A DNA stretch of 28,020 nucleotides from the NCBI GenBank assembly GCA_964484135.1, contig CAZAEL010000032.1:1-28020 (forward strand), given 5' to 3'. Source of the DNA: CAZAEL01 sp964484135 (lineage in GTDB: Bacteria > Elusimicrobiota > Elusimicrobia > FEN-1173). Below, piece after piece: positions 7,872 through 15,608 of this stretch; positions within the stretch are counted from its first letter, which is position 1, and each line of letters begins with the position of its first letter. The notes below the pieces were generated by a model. The model saw only the letters and a list, made by a program, of their open reading frames with translations, did no database searches and was not told the DNA's origin. The position numbers and the translations under genes are program-made.

Positions 7872-9508
7872 CCGTTCAGGATTTTCTTCGCCCGCCGGTC
7901 GAGCGCCTCGGTGATGAAGGGGATCCCCGTCTCTTTCTCGGTCTCCCGGTTGACGGCCATGAGGTCCTCGCGCGAGATGTCCCCCGCGGAGAACTTCCGG
8001 GCGCCGGCCAGCAGCTGCTGCAGCCCGGCGGACAGCTTGTCCGCCAGCGTCCAGATGGCCACGGCGCCGTAGGGGATCTTCTTCATCTCGTTGCGCCCCA
8101 CCCGCTTCTGCACGTCGAAGAACGACGCGAAGATCTCATCCTCCTTCAGGCCGTTCTCCGTCACGCTGGGCGGCAGAGCGTCCCAATTGCCGTGGATCCT
8201 CTCCTTGCGGTCGGGGTTCAGCACGCCCTCGATGTTGGCGCCCAGGAACGCGGGGATCATCATGGCCCGGCCCATGCACACCATCTTGGCGAAGGGGGCG
8301 CCCAGCGCCAGGGCCTTGAAGATGTGGTCCTCCCGCGCGAAACCCCCGCCGAACGCCAGGTCCACCGGCTTCTTGCCTTTCTTCTGCAGGAGGGACGCGT
8401 ACTCGTACGCCTTGGAGTGGAGGTAGATGGAGGGCACGCCCCAGTTCTCCATCATGTTCCAGGGGCTCATGCCCGTGCCGCCGCCCGATCCGTCGATGGT
8501 CAGCAGGTCGATGCGGGCGTCCGTGGCGTACTTGATCGCCATGGCCAACGCCTCCATCCCGTAGGAGCCGGTCTTCAGCGAAATCCGCTTGAAGCCGATC
8601 TTGCGCAGGTGCGCCACCGCTTTCTTGAAGGCCTCCTCCACCTGCTCGGGCGAGTTCATGTCCGTGTATCCCAGGCGGCTGTGGCGCGCGAAGGACTTGA
8701 TCGCCCCGGCCCGGAAGGCCTCCTGCACCTCGGGCAAGGTCGGGTCCGGGTCCACGACGTAGCCGCGCCGCTTGAGGAACTGGGCGTATTCCAGGCTCGT
8801 CACCTGGATCTCGCCGCCGATGCATTTGGCGCCCTGGCCCCACTTCAGCTCGATGATCGCCTTGTCCCCGTACTTCTCGATGATGTACTCGGCCACGCCG
8901 TTGCGGCCGTCCTCCACGTTCATCTGCACGAGGATGGCGCCGAACCCGTCGTGATAACGGAGGTAGGACGCGATCCGGCGGTCCAGCTCCGGCGCCTTCT
9001 TGATCACGCCGTTCTCGATCACCGCGTCGCGGTCCACGCCGACCACGTTCTCTCCCACCACGATGGGAAAGCCGACCAGGGCCGCGCCGACGGCGAAGGA
9101 GTCCCAGTATTTCGCCGCGATGAAGGTCGAACCCAGCGCCCCCGTCATCACGGGCAGGCGGGATTTGGTCTTTCGCGCCTGGCCGAACTCCGCCTCAAGG
9201 CTGACGTTCGTGAAAAGGCAGTCGTCGGCGGAACGGGACACCCCCCTCGGCAGCCCGTGCGCGCCGTAATTGTACCCCTGGATGCGGAGCGCGTCGTAGG
9301 ACACGCCCACGTGTTCGATCTTGCCGCTCCCCGCCGTGACGACGCCGAAGTCCCGCGGGTACAGGAGCTTGCGCCCCTTCATGCTGGCCATCCAGGTCTC
9401 GCACTTCCCCTTGCAATCGGCGCGGCAGAGCGAGCAAAGGCCCGACTCGCAGGGAGATCCGCGGTTGATGGTTCCCAAAACATCGTTCGCTTTAGGCTGT
9501 TCGGACAT
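7868..9508 (-). CDS. FMN-binding glutamate synthase-like protein with N-terminal Cys cluster
   Basis: A 546-residue cytoplasmic protein whose bulk matches the FMN-binding synthase domain of glutamate synthase: RISLKTGSYGMEALAMAIKY, the DLLTIDGSGGGTGMSP phosphate/FMN loop, and FGGGFAREDHIFKALALGA. It lacks the glutaminase domain. The N-terminus has five cysteines at 20, 25, 28, 32 and 36 (CESGLCSLCRADCKGKC), suited to a metal or Fe-S centre. Near the C-terminal end of the synthase domain, where GltB has three clustered 3Fe-4S cysteines, only one Cys is seen (KMVCMGRAMM). The start at 9508 is strongly supported by GGAGG seven bases upstream. Stand-alone proteins of this family occur widely in anaerobes; a true glutamate synthase role here is unproven. 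Confidence 0.85.
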   Translation of the reverse strand: MSEQPKANDVLGTINRGSPCESGLCSLCRADCKGKCETWMASMKGRKLLYPRDFGVVTAGSGKIEHVGVSYDALRIQGYNYGAHGLPRGVSRSADDCLFTNVSLEAEFGQARKTKSRLPVMTGALGSTFIAAKYWDSFAVGAALVGFPIVVGENVVGVDRDAVIENGVIKKAPELDRRIASYLRYHDGFGAILVQMNVEDGRNGVAEYIIEKYGDKAIIELKWGQGAKCIGGEIQVTSLEYAQFLKRRGYVVDPDPTLPEVQEAFRAGAIKSFARHSRLGYTDMNSPEQVEEAFKKAVAHLRKIGFKRISLKTGSYGMEALAMAIKYATDARIDLLTIDGSGGGTGMSPWNMMENWGVPSIYLHSKAYEYASLLQKKGKKPVDLAFGGGFAREDHIFKALALGAPFAKMVCMGRAMMIPAFLGANIEGVLNPDRKERIHGNWDALPPSVTENGLKEDEIFASFFDVQKRVGRNEMKKIPYGAVAIWTLADKLSAGLQQLLAGARKFSAGDISREDLMAVNRETEKETGIPFITEALDRRAKKILNG

Positions 9509-9754
9509 GCGTGGTCCTCCATTCGGGGGTCCGTCGCGCCGTGAGAGGGTTCCGGATGGCGGATCACGGTCGGGCGCGGCGGCGGCCCGGGGGATGTCCC
9601 CGGGTCTGGGGTCCAGGATAGGAAAAGGCCGCCCGGCCCAACCATGACTTAGGACATAATTGGCGGACGAGGACCCGGGACGGGGGCGGGCCCGGTTTTT
9701 CGCCGGCGCCTTGCGGCGCGCCCGCCCCCTTCCCAAAAACAATCGCCCGGCCTC

Positions 9755-9783
9755 TTGCAATCGCGGACGCTTCCTGGTATAAT
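9755..9783 (+). promoter_or_regulatory. Strong sigma-70-type promoter of the nitrite/NO cluster
   Basis: TTGCAA (9755-9760), a 17-base spacer and a perfect TATAAT (9778-9783), about 35 bases before the Rrf2 start. It is the clearest promoter in the window and should drive at least the regulator and hemerythrin. Confidence 0.8.
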
Positions 9784-9785
9784 TC

Positions 9786-9807
9786 AGATATGAGTATCCG
9801 ATATATG
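9786..9807. promoter_or_regulatory. Possible operator of the Rrf2 regulator
   Basis: Between the -10 box and the start codon lies an AT-rich imperfect dyad, with ATAT at 9788-9791 and again at 9801-9804 inside an otherwise GC-rich setting. Rrf2 repressors commonly bind AT-rich dyads overlapping their own promoter, so autoregulation is inferred, not shown. Confidence 0.35.
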
Positions 9808-9818
9808 GGCGGCAGGCC

Positions 9819-10301
9819 GTGATCTTCTCGAAGACGAGCGAATACGCGATCCGGGCGCTGGGCTTTTTGGCCGAGACGGCCCGCGGCGGCCCCGTGGGCG
9901 CCGGCGAGGTCGGGCGGCGCACGGGCGTCCCGGCCGCGTACGTGGCCAAGATCTTCCAGGGCCTGGCGCGGGCCGGCATCCTGTCGTCCGAGCGGGGCGT
10001 GAAGGGGGGCTACCGTTTCCGTCGGGCGCCTTCGTCCGTGAGCCTCTTCGACATCGTCAAGGTGACGGACGACCTGTCCGGCTCGGCCCTGTCCGGGTGC
10101 GTGATGGGCTTCCGGAACTGTTCCGACCGCCGCCCCTGCGCCCTCCATCCGGCCTGGGCCGCGGGCCGCGAGGGCATCCTCAAGGCGCTCAAGGCCGCCT
10201 CCATCCTGGAGGCCTCCAAGTCCATGCGCAAGCGGACCTTCCGCAAGGAAAGGAGGCGGATGCTTTCCCGCCCCTTCCTGTCCCTGCTGAAACCGGTTTA
10301 G
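9819..10301 (+). CDS. Rrf2-family transcription regulator, NsrR/IscR-like with three Cys
   Basis: A 160-residue DNA-binding regulator. The N-terminal winged helix has the family pattern SEYAIRALGFLAE, GVPAAYVAKIFQGLARAGILSSERGVKGGYRF. The C-terminal part has C94, C101, C107 and H110 (GCVMGFRNCSDRRPCALH), matching the three-cysteine Fe-S site of IscR/NsrR members in which NO or Fe-S status alters DNA binding. Being the first gene of a cluster with hemerythrin, YgbA-type protein, NirK and NOR makes an NO-sensing, NsrR-like role likely. The GTG start at 9819 has only a weak GGCAGG ahead of it. The C-terminus after residue 125 is basic and longer than in NsrR. Calling it NsrR itself would go beyond the evidence. 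Confidence 0.88.
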   Translation: MIFSKTSEYAIRALGFLAETARGGPVGAGEVGRRTGVPAAYVAKIFQGLARAGILSSERGVKGGYRFRRAPSSVSLFDIVKVTDDLSGSALSGCVMGFRNCSDRRPCALHPAWAAGREGILKALKAASILEASKSMRKRTFRKERRRMLSRPFLSLLKPV

Positions 10302-10327
10302 ACGTTAAACCCAAAGGAGAAAATTCC

Positions 10328-10837
10328 ATGGAAAAGAACACCATCACCGCATACTTCCAGGCCGACCACGACCGGCTGGACCATCTCTTTCAACAGTTCC
10401 AAGAGACGCGGCGGCGCGACCTCCAGGCGGCCAAACCCTTCTTCCGCGGATTCCGGAGCGGCCTGAGACGCCACATCATCTGGGAGGAGGAGATCCTCTT
10501 TCCGCTTTTCGAGAAAAAGTCCGGCATGGGCCGGGGCATGGGGCCGACGGCCGTGATGCGGGGCGAGCATGAGATCATCCAGGACCTGCTGGAAACCCTG
10601 CACGAGAAGGTCCGCAACGGCGACGCCCGTTCCGAGGAGCAGGAAAAGGCCCTGCTGGAGGTCCTGGGGGGGCACAACATGAAGGAAGAGCATGTGCTCT
10701 ACCCGGCCATCGACCGGATGGCGTCCGAGGAGGAGGCGGCGGAGGTTTTCGCGGCCATGGAAGAGGTGCCGGAAGAGCGGTGGAAATGCGGCTGCGGGCA
10801 TCCGCACGCGGCCCCTTCCGTCGGGGCGGCCCTTTAG
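10328..10837 (+). CDS. Hemerythrin HHE-domain protein
   Basis: A 169-residue four-helix-bundle protein expected to bind a non-heme di-iron centre. Ligand candidates are H14, H49, E53 or E54, H81, H116, E120 or E121 and H122, in the usual hemerythrin order (QADHDRLDHLF, RRHIIWEEEILFP, RGEHEII, GGHNMKEEHVLYP). In NO-responsive operons such proteins (YtfE/RIC-like) bind O2 or NO or help repair nitrosylated iron sites; that role is inferred here from the neighbours. The start at 10328 has AAAGGAG at good spacing. The tail carries a KCGCGHPH segment, an added potential metal-binding patch absent from minimal hemerythrins. It starts 26 bases after the regulator and probably shares its transcript. 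Confidence 0.9.
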   Translation: MEKNTITAYFQADHDRLDHLFQQFQETRRRDLQAAKPFFRGFRSGLRRHIIWEEEILFPLFEKKSGMGRGMGPTAVMRGEHEIIQDLLETLHEKVRNGDARSEEQEKALLEVLGGHNMKEEHVLYPAIDRMASEEEAAEVFAAMEEVPEERWKCGCGHPHAAPSVGAAL

Positions 10838-10853
10838 CCGCGGGGAGGAACCC

Positions 10854-11201
10854 ATGCCGCAAGCGAACACGGCGCAGGCGCTCGATCCCCTCCTGGGGAA
10901 ACCCCGGCCCCTGGCCCAACTGGCCGGTTACCAGGCGGGTTCCATCGTCAGCGTCCGCCTCCTCCAAAGGCCCGCGGGCAACGTCACGTTCTTCGCCTTC
11001 GACCAGGGCCAGGAGCTCAGCGAACACACCGCGCCCTTCGACGCCCTGGTGACGGTGGTGGACGGGGAGGCGGACATCATGACCGGCGGGACGTGGCACC
11101 GGGTGGCCGCGGGAGAGGCCCTGCTCCTGCCGGCCCATGCGCCCCACGCGGTCAAGGCCGCCGCCCGCTTCAAGATGGTGCTGACCATGGTGAGGTCCTG
11201 A
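10854..11201 (+). CDS. Small cupin-domain protein
   Basis: A 115-residue single-cupin protein. The pattern GQELSEHTAPFDALVTVVDGEADIMTGG, then GEALLLPAHAPHAVKA, gives the two conserved cupin motifs; the histidines at EHTAP and PHAV could bind a metal, although the first motif is reduced to a single His. Small cupins of this type are often found beside hemerythrin, NO reductase or other NO-response genes; their function is not settled. The start at 10854 has GGGGAGG about seven bases upstream and lies 16 bases after the hemerythrin stop. Confidence 0.85.
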   Translation: MPQANTAQALDPLLGKPRPLAQLAGYQAGSIVSVRLLQRPAGNVTFFAFDQGQELSEHTAPFDALVTVVDGEADIMTGGTWHRVAAGEALLLPAHAPHAVKAAARFKMVLTMVRS

Positions 11202-11202
11202 C

Positions 11203-11556
11203 GTGCCGTCGGGCCGCGCGGCGAAACGCGCCGGGGGCGCGATCCGGACCGAAATGAAGACGGTCTCGGCCATGATCCGCATCGCCTGCGCCGACCTCCA
11301 CGGCGGGGGCGTGATCTGCCCGGACTGCGCGGACCTGAACGCGTACGCCATGCGGAGGCTCGAACTCTGCCGCTTCGGGGACGACAAACCCACCTGCTTC
11401 AACTGCCCGGTCCACTGCTACAAGCCGGAGATGCGCGAAAGGGTCCGGGGGGTCATGCGCCACGCCGGGCCCAAGATGATGCTCCGCCATCCGTGGCTGG
11501 CGCTGGTCCATCTCTGGAAGGGGCGGAAAGCCTCGCCGCCCCGCCCGGTGAATTGA
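11203..11556 (+). CDS. ygbA: YgbA-type protein (nitrous oxide-stimulated promoter family), Cys-rich
   Basis: A 117-residue protein with the full pattern of the YgbA family: M-I-R-I-A-C then ICPDC, LCRFGDDKPTC, NCPVHCYKPEMRERVRGVMRHAGPKMMLRHPWLALVHL. Six cysteines (C39, C42, C56, C65, C68, C72) suggest a bound metal or Fe-S centre. In Escherichia coli ygbA is controlled by NsrR and is linked to growth under nitrosative stress. The GTG start at 11203 has GAGGT close upstream and is one base after the cupin stop, indicating translational coupling. The first 17 or so residues are an added basic N-terminus. Confidence 0.9.
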   Translation: MPSGRAAKRAGGAIRTEMKTVSAMIRIACADLHGGGVICPDCADLNAYAMRRLELCRFGDDKPTCFNCPVHCYKPEMRERVRGVMRHAGPKMMLRHPWLALVHLWKGRKASPPRPVN

Positions 11557-11573
11557 AGGGGGGGGCCGCGCCC

Positions 11574-12176
11574 ATGAGAACCCGGGGTCTCGCCGTCCTG
11601 GCCGCCCTCCTCCTGTGCCGGGGCCCCGCCGCCGCGGCGCCGGAAACGCAAACCCCGCCGGTCCGGGCCGAGGCCGCCCCGCCGTCCTGTCCGGAAGACC
11701 TGGGGCCGTCCGAAATCGACGTCTCCTCCTACCCCGAGGAACACCAAAAAACCTACCGCGAAACCTTCCTTCCCGTTTTCGAATTTTTCGGGACCGCGGC
11801 CCGCATGGTGAACTCGCCTTTGGTGGAATTGGACCCGGCCCTGGAGGAGGCGGAGGCGCGGCTGCACCCGGATTTGTTCTCGGACACGCTGATCGCCCGG
11901 GCCACCCGCGACGGATGGCGGCGGGAAATCGCCGCCATCCACCGGCGGCCGCCCTGCTGCGGGGCCTGCCCCGTGCTGACGCTCGACCAGGCCAGGGCGC
12001 TCTGGCGTTTCATGGTGTACGACTCGCTGGCGCGCAAGACGGGAGACAACGCGGAGAAATGGATCGCGCACCGCCGGTCGCTGATGGAGCGTTTCCGGGC
12101 GCTGCATCCGGACCGGATGGAAACCCTTTATTCCGACAGTCACGCATACCAAAACACAAGGGAGGCTCTGCCATGA
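11574..12176 (+). CDS. Unrecognised exported protein of the nitrite/NO cluster
   Basis: No family is recognised. The 200-residue product starts with a clear signal peptide (MRTRGLAVLAALLLCRGPAAAA) and so is probably periplasmic. The mature part begins Pro-rich, then has an acidic alpha-helical region (YPEEHQKTYRETFLPVFEFFGTAARMVNSPLVELDP), and ends in a helical basic domain with PPCCGACPVLTLDQARALWRFMVYDSLARK. The CCGAC trio plus C at SCPEDLG could bind metal or form disulfides; there is no CXXCH heme motif. The start at 11574 is chosen because the signal sequence begins there, although the frame is open further upstream. Its stop overlaps the nirK start as ATGA, so it is translated with NirK and may assist NirK maturation or copper supply; that is only inference. 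Confidence 0.75.
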   Translation: MRTRGLAVLAALLLCRGPAAAAPETQTPPVRAEAAPPSCPEDLGPSEIDVSSYPEEHQKTYRETFLPVFEFFGTAARMVNSPLVELDPALEEAEARLHPDLFSDTLIARATRDGWRREIAAIHRRPPCCGACPVLTLDQARALWRFMVYDSLARKTGDNAEKWIAHRRSLMERFRALHPDRMETLYSDSHAYQNTREALP

Positions 12177-13180
12177 AACGCGTTCTTTCCATCGTCCTGG
12201 CCCTGTTCGCGGCGGTCCCGGCGGTAACGCCGCCGGCCCACGCCGAGGGAGAAGTCATAGACGCCCGGCTCACGTACGCGCCCGAGGTCCCGCCCCCGGT
12301 CAACCGCCGGCGGCCGGCCGTGGTCCGGGTGAAGCTGGAGACGCCGGAGGTCCGGGGGGTCCTGATGCAGGGCTTCTCCGAGAACACCGAATACGTCTTC
12401 TGGACCTTCAACGGCCGCGTCCCCGGGCCCTTCATCCGCGTCCGGCAGGGGGACACGCTGGAGCTCCACCTCACCAACCCCAAGGATAGCGCCATGGCCC
12501 ACAACATCGACCTGCACGCGGTCACGGGGCCGGGGGGCGGGGCCGCGGTCACCCTGGCCAAGCCCGGGGAAACGGCGGTGGCGCGCCTCAAGATGCTGAA
12601 CGCGGGCCTGTACATCTACCACTGCGCGGCGCCGCCGGTCACGGACCACATCGCCAACGGCATGTACGGCCTGATCCTGGTGGAGCCGCCCGAGGGCCTG
12701 CCCAAGGCGGACCGCGAGTTCTACGTGATGCAAAGCGAGTTCTACACCAAGGAGGAGTTCGCGACCGAGGGCCTGGTCCATTACGACCGGGAGAAGGCCG
12801 CGGCGGAGCATCCCACGTACGTGGTGTTCAACGGCCGGTACGGCGCCCTGCAGGAAGACGGCGCCCTCCAGGCCAAGACGGGGGAGACGGTCCGCCTCTT
12901 CGTGGGCAACATCGGCCCCAACCTGGTGTCGTCGTTCCACGTGATCGGCGAGATCTTCGACCGCGTTTACCATGAAGCCGCCATGGGGAGCGAGCCCGCG
13001 AAGAACGTCCAAACCACCCTGATCCCGGCGGGGGGCGCGGCCGTGGCCGAGTTCAAGACCGAGGTCCCGGGCGCGTACACCCTGGTGGACCATTCCATCT
13101 TCCGGATCGAGAAAGGGGCCGTGGGGACGCTCAAGGTTTCCGGCCCGGAAGCGCCGGACGTTTACAAGGCCCTGAAATAG
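12173..13180 (+). CDS. nirK: Copper-containing nitrite reductase NirK, class II (AniA-like)
   Basis: A 335-residue two-cupredoxin-domain enzyme that reduces nitrite to nitric oxide in the periplasm. A signal peptide covers about residues 1-24. Type 1 copper ligands are H110, C151, H159 and M164; type 2 ligands are H115, H150 and H307; catalytic residues are D113 and H256. All are present. The 8-residue step from C151 to H159 and 5 to M164 match the class II enzymes such as AniA, not class I. HNIDLHAVTGPGGG and YIYHCA are family signatures. The start at 12173 overlaps the preceding gene (ATGA) and begins the signal peptide. The mature part has no C-terminal cytochrome or cupredoxin extension. 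norZ follows after 55 bases, so the NO formed is removed at once. Confidence 0.95.
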   Translation: MKRVLSIVLALFAAVPAVTPPAHAEGEVIDARLTYAPEVPPPVNRRRPAVVRVKLETPEVRGVLMQGFSENTEYVFWTFNGRVPGPFIRVRQGDTLELHLTNPKDSAMAHNIDLHAVTGPGGGAAVTLAKPGETAVARLKMLNAGLYIYHCAAPPVTDHIANGMYGLILVEPPEGLPKADREFYVMQSEFYTKEEFATEGLVHYDREKAAAEHPTYVVFNGRYGALQEDGALQAKTGETVRLFVGNIGPNLVSSFHVIGEIFDRVYHEAAMGSEPAKNVQTTLIPAGGAAVAEFKTEVPGAYTLVDHSIFRIEKGAVGTLKVSGPEAPDVYKALK

Positions 13181-13235
13181 GCGGGGCCGCGCGGACGGCG
13201 GGTCCGCCCATTCCTCGAAAAAAGGAGCGTTGTCC

Positions 13236-15476
13236 ATGAAGAAGATCTGGCTGTTGTTCGGCGTCGTCGTCGGCCTTTCCTACGCCACGCTGCTGTGGAT
13301 CGGCACGCGCATCTACCAGGAAAAGCCGCCCATCCCCGAAGCGGTCAAGACCGCGGAGGGGGTCCTGGTCACCACCCGGCAGGAGATCCTGCTGGGGCAG
13401 ACGGTCTGGCAGTCCATCGGCGGCATGGAGGTGGGCTCGGTGTGGGGCCACGGCAGCTACGTGGCGCCGGACTGGACCGCGGACTGGCTCCACCGCGAGG
13501 CGGTCTTCGTGCTGGACAAATGGGCCCGGGCCGAACACGGCGTCGCGTACGACGCCCTGTCCGACGAACGGCAGGCCGTGCTCCTGACCCGCCTGCGCAA
13601 GGCCTTCCGCGCCAACACCCATGAGCCCGGCACGGGCGAGGTGACGCTCGTCCCGGCCCGCGCCGAGGCCTTCGAGTCCAACGTCCGGTACATCTCGGAC
13701 GTCTTCCGCGACGGCCGGGAGGAATACGCCATCCCGAAGGGCGCGCTCACGGACGGGGCCAAGCTCCGGGCGCTCTCGGCTTTTTTCTTCTGGACCGCCT
13801 GGGCCGCGTCCACGGAACGGCCCGGCCAGGACATCACGTACACCCACAACTGGCCCCATGAGCCCCTGGTGGGCAACCGCCCCACGGGCGAGACCATCGT
13901 GTGGACCGGCGTGAGCGTCATCATGCTCCTGGCCGGCATCGGGGCCCTGCTCTGGTGGTACGTCGGCCGCCCCCACGCCAAGCCCGAGGGCGTGCCCGAG
14001 GCCGACCCGCTCCTGGGCGCCCAGGCCACGCCGTCGCAGAAGGCCAGCCTGAAGTATTTTTACGTCTCCGCGCTGCTGATCCTGGTGCAGATCCTGGCGG
14101 GCGTGGTCGCCGCCCATTACGGGGTGGAGGGCGACGGCTTCTACGGCATCCCCCTGTCCCAATGGCTGCCCTATTCGGTGGTCCGCACCTGGCACGTCCA
14201 GCTCGGCATTTTCTGGATCGCCACCTCCTGGCTGGGCGCGGGGCTGTACATCGGCCCCCTGGTGAGCGGCAAGGAGCCTCCCCACCAGAGGCTTTTGGTG
14301 AACGTCCTGTTCGGGGCGCTCCTGGTGATCGTGGTGGGGTCCCTGGCCGGGGAATGGATGAGCATCATGGGCAAGATGTCCCTGGAGTCCTCCTTCCTCT
14401 GGGGGCACCAGGGCTACGAATACATCGACCTGGGGCGGGTGTGGCAGGGGGCGCTCATGGCCGGGCTCCTGATCTGGCTCTTCCTCGTGGTGCGGTCCGT
14501 GCTGCCCGCGCTCAAGCAGGGCGGGGAACAGCGCCAGCTGCTCCTGATCTTCCTCATGGCCTCCGCGGCCATCGGCCTGTTCTACGGCGCCGGGTTCGCC
14601 TGGGGCCGGCACACGCACCTGTCCGTGGCCGAATACTGGCGGTGGTGGGTCATCCACCTGTGGGTCGAGGGTTTCTTCGAGGTGTTCGCCACCGTGGTGA
14701 TCGCCTTCTTCTTCACGCGCCTCAAGCTCATCAGCGCCAAGCTGGCCGCCGAGACCTCCCTCATCACGGCCATCATCTACCTGACGGGCGGCGTCATCGG
14801 CACCTGCCACCACCTGTACTTCTCGGGGACGCCGACGGTGGCCCTGGCCTTCGGGTCCGTGTTCAGCGCCCTGGAGGTGGTGCCTTTGGTGCTGGTCGGG
14901 TTCGCGGCCATCGAAGACTGGCGGCTGTCCCAGGCCACCTACTGGGTGAAAAACTACCGCTGGCCCATCTACTTCTTCATCGCCGTGGCCTTCTGGAACC
15001 TGGTGGGCGCGGGCATCTTCGGGTTCATGATCAACCCGCCCATCGCGCTCTATTTCATGCAGGGCCTGAACACCACGCCCGTGCACGGGCACACCGCCCT
15101 CTTCGGCGTGTACGGCGTCCTCGGCATGGGCCTCATGCTCTTCTGCCTGAAGGCCACGCTCCCCGGCCGCCAATGGAAAACGGGCCTTTTGGCCTTCGCC
15201 TTCTGGGCCATCAACATCGGGCTCCTGGCCATGGTGCTCCTGAGCGTCCTGCCCGTGGGCCTCATGCAGACCTGGGCCGCGGTGGAGCGCGGGTACTGGT
15301 ACGCGCGGAGCATCGAGTTCCTGCACCGGCCGGTCATGGACGTCCTGCGCTGGCTCCGGGTGCCGGGCGACACGGTCTTCGCCCTGGGGGCCGTGGCTTT
15401 CGTGGTCTTCGTGCTGGGCGCGCGGACGCGGTTCTTCTCCGCCCCGGACGACCCCGGAGGCCGCAAAGGGGCCTGA
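13236..15476 (+). CDS. norZ: Quinol-dependent nitric oxide reductase (qNOR)
   Basis: A 746-residue integral membrane enzyme reducing two NO to N2O with electrons from quinol. The first part is the NorC-like fused domain: one membrane helix, then a periplasmic region (about 30-210) without a CXXCH heme motif, as expected for qNOR. The remainder is the 12-helix NorB-like domain with VRTWHVQLGIFWIAT, the WVIHLWVEGFFEVFA helix (H474, E478, E482), TCHHLYFSGTP supplying two iron-B histidines, and TTPVHGHTALFGVYG with heme-ligand histidines. The ATG at 13236 is chosen over an earlier TTG because AAAGGAG lies 8 bases upstream. It is the last gene of the cluster; an intrinsic terminator follows. No norC, norQ or norD is nearby, as usual for the qNOR type. 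Confidence 0.95.
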   Translation: MKKIWLLFGVVVGLSYATLLWIGTRIYQEKPPIPEAVKTAEGVLVTTRQEILLGQTVWQSIGGMEVGSVWGHGSYVAPDWTADWLHREAVFVLDKWARAEHGVAYDALSDERQAVLLTRLRKAFRANTHEPGTGEVTLVPARAEAFESNVRYISDVFRDGREEYAIPKGALTDGAKLRALSAFFFWTAWAASTERPGQDITYTHNWPHEPLVGNRPTGETIVWTGVSVIMLLAGIGALLWWYVGRPHAKPEGVPEADPLLGAQATPSQKASLKYFYVSALLILVQILAGVVAAHYGVEGDGFYGIPLSQWLPYSVVRTWHVQLGIFWIATSWLGAGLYIGPLVSGKEPPHQRLLVNVLFGALLVIVVGSLAGEWMSIMGKMSLESSFLWGHQGYEYIDLGRVWQGALMAGLLIWLFLVVRSVLPALKQGGEQRQLLLIFLMASAAIGLFYGAGFAWGRHTHLSVAEYWRWWVIHLWVEGFFEVFATVVIAFFFTRLKLISAKLAAETSLITAIIYLTGGVIGTCHHLYFSGTPTVALAFGSVFSALEVVPLVLVGFAAIEDWRLSQATYWVKNYRWPIYFFIAVAFWNLVGAGIFGFMINPPIALYFMQGLNTTPVHGHTALFGVYGVLGMGLMLFCLKATLPGRQWKTGLLAFAFWAINIGLLAMVLLSVLPVGLMQTWAAVERGYWYARSIEFLHRPVMDVLRWLRVPGDTVFALGAVAFVVFVLGARTRFFSAPDDPGGRKGA

Positions 15477-15511
15477 ACCGCCTCCGCGCCCGACGCCGTC
15501 CCGTCCGTTCC

Positions 15512-15562
15512 GGCGGGGCCGGGGAATCCCCGCGGGGGGCCCCGGTCCCGCCGTCGTTTTTT
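15512..15562 (+). terminator. Intrinsic terminator after norZ
   Basis: A 13-base arm at 15512-15524 pairs with 15540-15552 (12 Watson-Crick pairs plus one G-U), enclosing a loop that itself contains CCCCGCGGGG, and six T follow at 15557-15562. It lies 36 bases after the norZ stop and marks the end of the nitrite/NO transcript. Confidence 0.88.
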
Positions 15563-15563
15563 G

Positions 15564-15569
15564 TAGAAT
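15564..15569 (+). promoter_or_regulatory. Possible -10 element for the MFS gene
   Basis: TAGAAT right after the terminator T-run and 39 bases before the ATG. No convincing -35 is seen. A similar TAGAAT occurs upstream of the sigma-factor gene, with matching CCGCC bases just downstream in both. Confidence 0.3.
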
Positions 15570-15608
15570 ACCCGCCTGTTTCCAACGCGTCACGCCGAAC
15601 GAGGCCCC

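Noticed and set aside
6410..9544. Plus-strand open frame of 1044 codons over the symporter and the synthase-like gene
   Set aside because: Shadow frame without family motifs; the real genes in this stretch are recognisable on both strands.
11574..12176. c-type cytochrome acting as electron donor to NirK
   Set aside because: No CXXCH heme-binding motif; the cysteines are in CCGAC and SCPED contexts.
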